DNA of 64,000 nucleotides from Tenodera sinensis (taxonomy: Eukaryota; Arthropoda; Insecta; Mantodea; Mantidae): the NCBI GenBank assembly GCA_030765045.1, contig CM060962.1, positions 93,034,412 through 93,098,411 of the forward strand. The letters run 5' to 3'. A program made the translations under genes and the position numbers. Below, one piece after another: positions 55,700 to 64,000 of this stretch. The notes below the pieces were generated by a model. It saw only the letters and a program-made list of their open reading frames with translations, was not told the DNA's origin and did not search any database. The first letter of the stretch is position 1. Each line of letters opens with the position of its first letter.

Positions 55700-57000
55700 G
55701 TATATAATTATTTTAGTTTCGGCCAACTACAAATCTGGGGCATTTGTTTCCCTGGGGGCCAATGTCGTACTCCCCGAGGCCATAGATAAGGGCATTGAGC
55801 CAAGCGGTGCCCTGACGAAGGGGTTTGTCTTGCGCGGGTAGGTGCAATAATGCCTTAGACACTCTGTGTCGAGCGTAGATAGTTTTCGCTCCCATTAATC
55901 GTTGGAATAGTCTGCAAGTTCCGGTTTTAAGACACGTTGCAGTCCATTGAATTCCCTTTTATTCAGGAGTGAACCGGTGTGCTGGGCTCGGCGACGTGCT
56001 CTGTTCTTTGCCACTATGAGGTCACGAAGGTGGCAAGGCAACTTTTTAACTGCCTGAACTGAGCCTTGACTAGGTGGTGTTGCCTGTGCTATAGCTGTAG
56101 CTATGGAGGTGGTGATTTTTAATACCAGTGCGTCGACTTCCTGTTCTGTAGAGCAGGGATCTGGATTTGCTGGTATGTCTGCCAATATTTGGGTAAACTC
56201 TTGCCAATTGACTCGTCTAGGAGAGGGAAAGAGACAATTGGTTTATGGTTTGGCCAGGTTTGGAAAAGCAGTAGCAGGGGATAGTGATCTGATGATAGCT
56301 CGGGTAGTGAGAAGGCTTGAGGATGGTGTCGGGTATTCTTAATGAGGGCTATGTCCAGCCAATCTGGGGGACGACAACCTCCATAGGTGATAGTAGCAGA
56401 GGATGGTGAGAGTACTTCTAAATTGTTGGTTAGCTTTCTAATGTGCTTTCATGATGATTGAGAATTGTGGAATTCCATGCTGGGCTCTTTGCATTGTAGC
56501 CTCCCATGGTGATGGTTGCCACATTGATGGAGAATATCGCATCAACTCCCTGTTAATGATGGGACAACCAGGGGGGATGTATACGGAAAACAGTCTAATA
56601 GGCCCTTTGTTTATCTCCATCTGAATTGCAGTAGTTTCCAAGTTGGTGTTTGGAGTGTCGAACAGTTGGCGGTGTTGTATGCTATGGCTCACGTAGATGG
56701 CAGTTCTCCATAACCATCAGCTGTCAGTTCTGTAACAAAGCATATCTGGTATGGTAGTTTTGTTCGAGGGTGTCAGGTGTTTTTCCTGCACCAGAAACAC
56801 GTGAATACCCTTTGTAGCCACAAAATTTGTCTCTCACAGAAGTCATGATGTATAGTGAAGCTTAGTACAGTGTGTACAAGGATGGTGTATGGGTGAGTTT
56901 GAGGGGGTAGAGTTTGTAGAGCTTCAGCCAGGCTGCGAACTCGGGCTGGAGAGGTATAGGAATTTGCCTCATTGTGTTGAAGACCTGGTTGGGAATGGTG
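55700..57000 (-). pseudogene. Jockey-clade LINE 5' part: endonuclease and linker
   Basis: On the minus strand, ETTAIQMEINKGPIRLFSVY with IPPG (about 56650-56570) is the middle of an APE endonuclease. STEQEVDALVLKITTSIATA with LPCHLRDLIVAKNRARRRAQ (56185-55960) is the linker that precedes RT in Jockey-type ORF2, continuing to about 55713. RT is absent. LINE copies usually lose their 5' end, so retention of the 5' part without RT indicates a later deletion or rearrangement near 55700. Confidence 0.7.
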
Positions 57001-57486
57001 GGGAGGGAAGTGGAGTTGTTGGGTTGAGGCTGTTCAGGTGGAGGTGACTGCTGGTGGCGAAGTGTCCGTTGTTGACTTGCAATGTGCTATTGGGCAGGTT
57101 GCTGGTGCAGCTGAGTATGGAGATAGCCCATTTTTAGATGCTTCCATTTGCCTGTGCAAATGTGTTTTAGAAGTAATTAAGTGTAATTAAGTGTTTTAGA
57201 AGATATTGTCATACAAATTATTTGTGATTCTTCATACATTTTATACAATCATCTGTATACTACACTAAATTAAATAAATAATTCTAAAATGGTTAGCTGT
57301 TGCATTTCCAGATTTTATAATAATTTTGTGCATTATTACACCATCAAATATTTTTACATTATACAGTTTTTTATCCTTTATTATTCATATATAAAATTGT
57401 CTTCTTCTGCAGATCTATTAGCAGGCATGTCTTTATGGCAACCCTAAAATAGGATATCTATGCAACTACTGAATTTCCTCATATAT

Positions 57487-57870
57487 TTCCCATGCACCTA
57501 CAAGAATACTAGCAATAATTTTTGCAAATGTTTATCTTGACTGACTGGAAGAAGATAGAGGAATATGCGTTTGTAGGAATAGTTATTACAAGAGTAAAGA
57601 AAGTCTTGAGTATAACACATACAATTTTTATATCTTAGCCATGCAAAGAGGACAGAATTTAAAAGCTCTAAAACATTTGACTATCACTCAAAGTCTACTG
57701 TATTCCCATATTCCTCTTGCACCTACAAGAAAACTAGTAATAAGATAATTTCTACAAATATTTATCTCAACTAACATGAAGATAAAGGAATAAGAATTTG
57801 TAAGAATAGTTTGTACAAAAGTAAAGAAACTCAATGTGATTGCAACACATCTGATTTTTCTTTTACGACA
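57487..57870 (+). repeat. Diverged tandem duplication, about 225-bp spacing
   Basis: Sequence around 57490-57640 (cccatgcacctacaagaata onward) reappears in altered form around 57710-57860 (cctcttgcacctacaagaaa onward), including shared stretches such as aatatttatct and agtaaagaaa. Confidence 0.6.
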
Positions 57871-57879
57871 GGAGAGTTT

Positions 57880-59585
57880 CTCTGCTGATCGCATTAACAC
57901 AGAACACTGAATAAATCTTTATTTCATTGCTAAGCAGTAAAGTATTGTGTTTACTGTTACCAATTAGCACTAAACTTGGTTTGGTGCAAGTGGACAATCG
58001 TTAAGGTCAGATGAACTTTTTGTTGGAGCACGTTTTCCTTTCTTGTCCTTTGTAATGTGCAACAAAAGAAATATTTTTCCGCAACATTGTGTCACCATTA
58101 TTAGGTATATCGTATGAGATTATGTTGAGTCAATTACGTGACGAATTCAGTAAATTTATAAAATTGTTGAACAACTATATGACTGGTATTTTAAGAGCCG
58201 GTCCATACCATCATAGACTTGCAGGTTTTAAAACTTCCATTACTCTATTTGGGCAGCTCTATAACTATAGGTACTCGGTGCCGGTGAGTATCGGCCCAAC
58301 TAAAGCTCTGATAAATACTATAAAATTTAATGGATTATATGAAGTTTTAAAGAGTAGAGAAAGTCTTCTGAGCACTATATAGCAACAATTCATTACAGTT
58401 TGCAGTCCTTGAACTCTGCAATGTTCCCTTAGACTCCTCATCCTATTTTCTATTTTCCCAATCTTCTGCATTTTGTTTAACTCAATTACATCTTATGAAA
58501 TTATCATCAATATTGCCAACACTTGATTAGTATATTCAGGTACCAGGTTCAGTTCTATTCCTCTGATTATCAACAGTGATTCGAGAATGTTTAGGAAAAA
58601 TAAGGGAGGATTGGACTGGGATAGTTAAAAGAATTAGAGGGTTGAAGAAAAAAGAAATGTTTATAAATAAGGGAATGTGAAGCGAGGGGTTTACTGTACA
58701 AATAATCAGGGGGTTGAATGTAATGGACTATATGGGTAGATGCTAGATTCAGTAAGATTAAGTATTTTTGTTTTTATTTATTCATAGTAACGTCCTCAAA
58801 CATAATGTCATATAGGATGATAGTGAGATTAAGTAGGAAGTATTTTGTTAATGTACGTTGTAACCAGACTATCAATATGTATTAATAGTAAAAACTATAA
58901 TTGTTGATTGTTATTATAAAATGGAAATAATCATGAATATAAGTTTTTTATCTGGTTATTTTATACATAGGGGAAAATGATCTATTATAGGATATTACTT
59001 TTAAATTTAAGGTTAAGAGTAAGCTAGTAGTCTTTAAATCGTACAAAATGTGCTATACTATTACCAGAGAATTTTCCAAAAATCTTCTGAGTATTTTCTC
59101 ATTCAGGAATAGCAAGACAAAGAATTAAAATGCATAATTTTTATTCCCAAAAAATATTATTCCTAATTTTGAGCTTTTGATTTGAAAATAAACACTAAAA
59201 TTTAATGAGTTAGTAACATAGCCTTTATTCACACCAAATGTTAATCTCAAAAGTAAAGAGTGCTACATTATTGTTGGTTATTCTGCAGATGTTTCAGTCA
59301 TAACAAGCAAAGTGTTCAGTCTATGTGCTTTTTGTTACAGAAGTCACATTAAAAAAATTTTTTTCTGAGTATCATCTTTGTCACCTACACAAAGCTCAGG
59401 ACACATGTGAAAGCAGCTGATACACTTAAGCTAGATCTCCTTAGAGGTATTGGTTGGCCACAGTTGATTGCAGTAAATGTACTTCTCATCCTCTTTAAAT
59501 TCAGACGACCTAGTCAAGAAAGATTTAATCAAGGCTTGAGTTGGAATAATCAAGACACGTGGTGAACAAGCTAATAAAATCTGTG
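57880..59585. other. Intron 4 stretch, nothing recognised
   Basis: It includes an open frame of 97 codons at 58089-58382 that has no motif I recognise. No element ends seen. Confidence 0.4.
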
Positions 59586-59589
59586 AACT

Positions 59590-60359
59590 GCACCTATTAA
59601 AACATGAAATACATCTTAATAAGGCCCTGCACGCTAACGGATACAGTGAGAAAGAAATTTGACGTGCAATCTGCCCCAGAAGAGGGAAAGAGAACAAAAG
59701 GACGTGCGTCTTCCTGGGGTACAGCTTTCCTGCCTTATTTAAATAGAATTAGATACCGCATAGGGAAACTGTTAGCCAAATCTAATGTGAAAACAGTTTA
59801 CCAACCTACCCGAAGCATAAAAGGATGCTTACGATCTGCAAAGGATAAACGGTGACCCCTCAGTTCGGCAGGTGTTTATAGGATACTGTGTAGCTGTGGC
59901 CAAGTCTACATAGGTACAACCAAGCACAGCATAAAAATTAGCTGAAAGAATATGAACGCCACTGCACGTTGGGATACATAGGAAAATTGGCAGTAGCAGA
60001 ACACGCCCTTCAAAATGGCCATGACATTCAACTAAGAGACACGGAATTCATCAGTTCCTTGGAGAAATTTCATGTCAGACTGTATTGTGAGGCGATAGAA
60101 ATATTTAAACACAGGCAAATTTCAACCGCAAGGAAGAGGGGAGTAGGCTACACAAGACATGGTTACCAGCACTAGAACAACAACAAATCCAAAAACAGCC
60201 CACATTAATGAGCGACGACAGAAAACACAACAGCACTGGGATTGGATATCTGCTGGCCAATCAGTTTGTGGATCTTTGGATCCTCTAAAGATGCTTGAGT
60301 GAAACGTCAGGAGCAATTCCTACATGTTGACCACGTCCTACAAGCCCGGAAGATATTTT
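59590..60359 (+). mobile_element. Penelope-like element 1, 5'-truncated
   Basis: The plus strand, across frame changes, encodes the end of a Penelope-type protein: RYRIGKLLAKSNVKTVYQPT, CLRSAKDKR, then a GIY-YIG endonuclease start (AGVY..LCSCGQVYIGTTKHS), AVAEHALQNGHDIQLRDTEF and LYCEAIEIFKHRQ, whose Glu is the expected catalytic residue. It is followed by a candidate hammerhead motif at 60278-60313 and the end sequence agcccggaagatattttatt. Reverse transcriptase is missing. Stops after KDKR and near 59945 break it. Confidence 0.8.
60278..60313 (+). ncRNA. Candidate hammerhead ribozyme of Penelope-like element 1, probably inactive
   Basis: The layout matches a minimal hammerhead: stem I TCCT/AGGA, core CTAAAGA (60285-60291, where CUGANGA has lost its G), short stem II GCT/AGT, GAA at 60301-60303, self-complementary ACGT, then C. 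The changed core base should abolish cleavage. Confidence 0.4.
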
Positions 60360-60360
60360 A

Positions 60361-60545
60361 TTCCAAATGGACATCAGCTGTGAAAACCTAAGCACGTACA
60401 TGACATGTCCAGAGGTTGCAGGTGATATGTCATATGAGGAGGCAGACAAACTAATATCGTACCCTGTTCTCAAGAATGATCATCCATGTTACAAGTATGA
60501 TAGTGTGGGCCTTCGTAAATTAGCATCAGTGGATCCTCAGGTGTA
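60361..60545 (+). other. Coding-like segment, possible exon of unknown identity
   Basis: From ATG at 60367 the frame is open for 59 codons (MDISCENLSTYMTCPEVAGD, then MSYEEADKLISYPVLKNDHP and CYKYDSVGLRKLASVDPQ). It has balanced composition unlike its AT-rich surroundings and ends at cctcag|gtgtaagt, a possible donor. It lies exactly between the end of Penelope-like element 1 and the start of element 2. I do not recognise the protein. It does not look like the next mucolipin exon. Confidence 0.35.
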
Positions 60546-60607
60546 AGTTTTACATGTTTATAAAGTATTTGAGCCACTCAGTAAAAGGTGAAAACTACCA
60601 GATTTAT

Positions 60608-60926
60608 GAGCACAGTATCTGATAAGTTGATAACCAAGCGTATTTCATCTAGAGGAGTAATGGGTCCCCTAGGGACGTAAGACAGTCTCGTGAATTTGCT
60701 AAGTCGTCTGTCTGCGACTTTGCGTGAATGAGTGTATATTTGTGCTGCAACGGATTGTTGAAACAAAAGCCAATCACAGGGATTCAATTTTGAAGCAAGC
60801 TCAAGGTGTATGGTAAGAGAAAGGATCCATCACACATGACGTGAACTAAGTAAGATAAGCCATACACCCATTACTCCTCTAGATGAAAAACGCTTGGCTA
60901 TCAACTTATCAGATACTGTGCTCAGC
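60608..60926. repeat. Inverted 5' tail of Penelope-like element 2
   Basis: Bases 60608-60663 are the reverse complement, with about two mismatches, of 60867-60924. The right arm lies in the coding region (PLDEKRLAINLSDTVLSKD). The arms are about 57 bp with a 200-bp spacer. Confidence 0.88.
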
Positions 60927-62914
60927 AAGGATATGGTCTCCATTTTGTCAAAGGGGCTTAACTTCGCCCCAACTCCCAAATCAGTTGCATGTAAAGATAT
61001 AGTCAGTAGAATGGAGTGTGCTATGTTTAACATTCCAAAAGAAGTGGCTGAAGAAATCAGACAGGAAATAGGTAATACATTAAAAGAGGCAACTCTTCCA
61101 AAGCAGAACATCACTAGAGCTGAACGGCAAGTGATGTGTGACATTAAGATGCCGGTCTGGGTGGCTCAGTTGGTTAGATGCTGGTCTACTGATCCCAAGG
61201 TCATCGGTTCAAACCTGGCCCAGGCCGATGGTTTTTAAGTGTGCTTAAAAATGACAGCTCCATGTAAGTAGATTTACTGGCATGTAAAAGAACTGCGGGA
61301 CGAAATTCCGGCACACCGGTGACGCTTATGTGATCCTGGCACTTGACAGCGTGGTTAAACAACAAAATAATTTAATTTAAAAGTGACATTAAGATGAATA
61401 AAGAACTATTGATACTTTCCGCAGACAAGGCAAATGCAGCTGTTGTGATATAAAGAACCCACTATCAGTTGAAACTATTAGATCTGCTTTCCAATAAAGC
61501 TTACAAAGAAATTCCTAAAGATCCTACCAACAAAGTGGAAACAAAAACAGCCGCTCTGTTAAAATCGTCTGGTCTTTGTCTAGAAGTCATCAAAAAGATA
61601 ATGCTGCATCACTCGACTCCTCCCAGACTTTATGGCTTGCCAAAAATTCACAAACCAAACATCCATTTCAGACCCATTTTGATGCTATAGGCTCTCTGAC
61701 ATATGCTCTGGCTAAGTACTTAACTGAGCTAATGCAACCATTGATTGGAAATTTCTGTCACCATGTAAGAAATTCATCAGAATTTACCAAAGTTATACAG
61801 GGAATCCAGGTAACTATTTCAGATATACTGGTTAGTTTCAATGTGGAATCTCTTTTCACTCAAGTGCCCCTCCAGGACACATTAGAAGTGCTGAAATCCC
61901 ACTTTGATGATAAGATGATTAGCGTGTTCCGTCATGCTTTAACTTCCATGTATTTCCTGTTTAATGGCACCTATTACAAACAAGTGGATGGTGCTGCTAT
62001 GGATTCTCCATTATCTCTGGCTATAGCCAATTTCTACATGCAGGATTTGAACATGTGGCACTCGAAACTGCACCCCTAGCTCCTACTTGGTGCTTCCATT
62101 ATGTAGATGATACTTTCATGGTATGGCCACATGGAAAAGATGCTCTGACAGCTTTCCATGAATTCCTCAACGGCATCCATCCCAACATCAAGTTTACCAT
62201 GGAAACTGAACACCAGGATAGCTTATTGTTCTTGGAGTCACTTATTTATAGAAAAAACGATGGCCACCTGTGCCACAAGGTGTATAGGAAGCCAACTCAC
62301 ACCAATCTATACCTTAATAGCACTAGTTGTCCTCACCCGGCACAGAAGCAGACAGTCCTCTCAACACTGATACATCGAGCGATTACCATTTCTGATCTTG
62401 AAAATCGACCTCAAGAAATACAACACCTTCATACAGTTTTCAGGCAGAAGCAATACACTAACCAGAAAATAAACAGAATTTTTAAGAAAATGCACTCTAA
62501 GGGCAACTGTGAACCCAACACAAAGAAAGAACATGCAGGCTTAGCAGTCATCCCTTATTGTGGTGTCCTGTCAGGGAAAATTGGAAGATTATTCACGAAG
62601 TATCAAATAAAAACCATGTTCAAGCTCCCAACCAAAATAAAACCGTTTTTAGCTTCTAGTAATGATTTGGGCCTTCGTGCACCAGGCATTTATGAAATCC
62701 CATGTAGTTGCAGCAAAGTTTATATAGGACAGGCAGAACTGTAGAAGATCGCATGAAAGACCATCATTGTATTAGACTAGGTTACCCAGAAAAATCAGCA
62801 GTGGCTGAGCACACACATAATACAGATCATAAAATCAATTTTGCCTCTACAAAAATGCTAGAAAAGTCCTCTGGGTACTGCGACAGGTTGATTAAAGAAG
62901 CTCTATGCATTTAA
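60867..62914 (+). pseudogene. Penelope-like element 2 protein: RT plus GIY-YIG endonuclease, broken
   Basis: The N-terminal part reads DMVSILSKGLNFAPTPKSVA. After the SINE it continues with LLILSADKANAAVVI and a stop (61451-61453), then PPRLYGLPKIHKPN, a fingers/palm motif of Penelope RT. DILVSFNVESLFTQVPLQDT holds one catalytic region, and FHYVDDTFMVWPHG the YVDD box at 62100-62111. The endonuclease follows: GIYEIPCSCSKVYIGQ at 62686-62733, then, one frame shift later, EDRMKDHHCIRLGYPEKSAV, EHTHNTDH and LIKEALCI with the catalytic Glu. At least three frame changes, a stop and the SINE make it a pseudogene, though catalytic motifs survive. It is probably a fairly young copy. Confidence 0.85.
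61152..61382 (+). mobile_element. tRNA-derived SINE inside Penelope-like element 2
   Basis: The A box (tggctcagttggttagatgc) and B box (ggttcaaacctg) lie at tRNA-like spacing. A body of about 150 bp and an AT-rich tail (caacaaaataatttaattta) follow. The 14-bp duplication gtgacattaagatg at 61138-61151 and 61383-61396 fixes the borders. The Penelope reading frame is continuous across the duplicated site. Confidence 0.93.
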
Positions 62915-63140
62915 GCTAATAAAAACAATTTCAACAGGGATGAAGGCCTTCAAATCAGCAAAGCATGGACACCAGTCATTCAGCATGTCTCTCCTCCACT
63001 GCGCAAAGGAGCATCAGCAATCACCTGATTGGTTCCACGTGTCTCCATCGGCCGGAGCTCAACCAATGGGAAGAAAGTAGGCGTATCTTATCTGCCACGG
63101 GTTAGGTATAAATATCGCGACATCAGTAGTCTAGATTCAG

Positions 63141-63187
63141 TTCCCCTGAGGATGGTGGCAGAGTTAGTCGCTGAAAGCTTGGGTGGT
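63141..63187 (+). ncRNA. Candidate minimal hammerhead ribozyme of Penelope-like element 2
   Basis: Stem I pairs CCC with GGG. The core CTGAGGA (63146-63152) fits CUGANGA. Stem II pairs GTGGC with GTCGC, including G-U pairs, around a 7-base loop. GAA (63173-63175) is followed by self-complementary AGCT and then T as the cleavage-site base (63180). All conserved bases are present. Confidence 0.55.
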
Positions 63188-63239
63188 TTCCCAAATTTGA
63201 CCTGGCTGTTAGCCCGAGAAGCTATCATTGAAAAATGAG

Positions 63240-64000
63240 GTCCAAATGTACTTAATGGAAAATGTTTATCTTGACTAAGATAGCTGTGGAGAATTCGTTT
63301 ACAGGGCTGGCACCAAACTTACAATGTGCTTTGCTATTGGTTGCTGAAACCAGCTACAGAGTGCAACATCAAGTAAGGGAGATATTCAGCTACCTGGAAT
63401 TATGCAACCACCAGAAATATGTGGGTATTTGACCCTACAGTTAACCCTGCATACATTCAGTGAACACATGTTTAATTTATTGTGGTTTACAAATGCATCC
63501 CCATAGTACATATGGTAAAATGTAAAATAATATGCTGTTCTGGTTGAATGCTAAGAAATCATAAATTGTTACTTTGGATAAGAATTGAAATTTATAGCTC
63601 CCATGCCATAACCCAAAAAAATTGTTAATGCAGTTACATTTTGGATAGAATAGAGCAGGTTGCTCTGAATCCGCAAATTTGAGTATGAGTACACAGCAGC
63701 GTGGTGCAAAGCACGGTTGGAAGGGGAGTGGAGGCGGAGTATGCTGGCCAATATCTCACTGCTACGTTGTACCACAAATGCATGCACTTCATATCAGTTA
63801 TGAAGTTGTGTTCCTTCACATAACTCCACAATATATGTATAGTGCCACTATGTCAAGCACTTGTTCTTTAAAGGCTGGAGTACAATGCCTTCAGCTTGCA
63901 CTGGCATGGATTCTGTATACCATAAGATCCAGTTTCCTGCAAATACTGATAGATGTGTTTTAGGAATGTCAAGCAGTAAGGATGATGTCTGCCTGGGATT
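63240..64000. other. Intron 4 stretch, nothing recognised
   Basis: No further mucolipin exon, element end or RNA gene could be identified up to the right edge. Confidence 0.45.

Larger units (their letters stand above)
60600..63232 (+). mobile_element. Penelope-like element 2, near full length
   Basis: It contains, in order, an inverted 5' tail, an RT-containing frame, a GIY-YIG endonuclease, a 3' region with a hammerhead-like motif, and the terminal agcccgagaagctatcattg, which resembles the end of element 1. A SINE interrupts it at 61152-61382. The inverted 5' tail and the GIY-YIG domain are the defining features of endonuclease-bearing Penelope-like elements. Confidence 0.85.

Noticed and set aside
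58089..58382. 97-codon plus-strand frame in intron 4
   Set aside because: No family recognised and no splice signals that would link it to mucolipin; kept only as a note in the stretch entry.

Overview
The window reads as insect (or other arthropod) nuclear DNA from a large, transposon-rich genome. The only host gene I can support is the 5' half of a mucolipin (TRPML) lysosomal cation channel on the + strand. Its first four coding exons (18690-18792, 26368-26585, 43843-44034, 51547-51697) join with matching phases across introns of about 7.6, 17.3 and 7.5 kb plus an open intron of more than 12 kb, so the gene runs past the right edge. Introns of this size, several families of tRNA-headed SINEs, Penelope-like elements, hAT, Tc1/mariner and LTR elements fit a large-genome hemimetabolous insect, but the species cannot be named from the sequence alone.

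Left of the gene (2798-15194) lies a three-level nest whose borders can all be read. A hAT transposon (8-bp target duplication CAATAGAC) holds a minus-strand Gypsy-type LTR element A (duplication GTAT). Element A holds a plus-strand LTR element B (duplication ACTC). One LTR of A also carries about 1.5 kb of nearly pure TACA repeat that its partner LTR lacks.

Elements A, B and a third one, C (28786-33906, in intron 2), share one layout: paired LTRs, a 4-bp target duplication, a primer site resembling the tRNA-Lys(CTT) complement, a gag gene with a long coiled coil, then a pol gene reduced mostly to the C-terminal tail of integrase. They look like non-autonomous, gag-bearing derivatives that need reverse transcriptase and integrase from elsewhere.

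The introns hold many more elements. Intron 1 has a LINE, a Tc1-like transposase interrupted by a GT-AG intron, a mariner-like tail and a Gypsy fragment. Intron 2 has LINEs, element C, two related hAT elements (34823-37248 and 38561-41070, both with TIRs and 8-bp duplications) and a decayed Gypsy pol that the second hAT interrupts. Intron 3 has a Tigger-like tail, a 50-bp LINE-tail insertion with a 13-bp duplication, and a LINE RNase H fragment. Intron 4 has LINE fragments and two Penelope-like elements. Hammerhead-ribozyme-like cores occur near the 3' ends of both Penelope-like elements and in a palindrome in intron 2.

Coordinates of LTRs, TIRs, target duplications and exon borders were read base by base. 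Borders of decayed elements are approximate. Family names rest on recognised protein motifs, without database searches.
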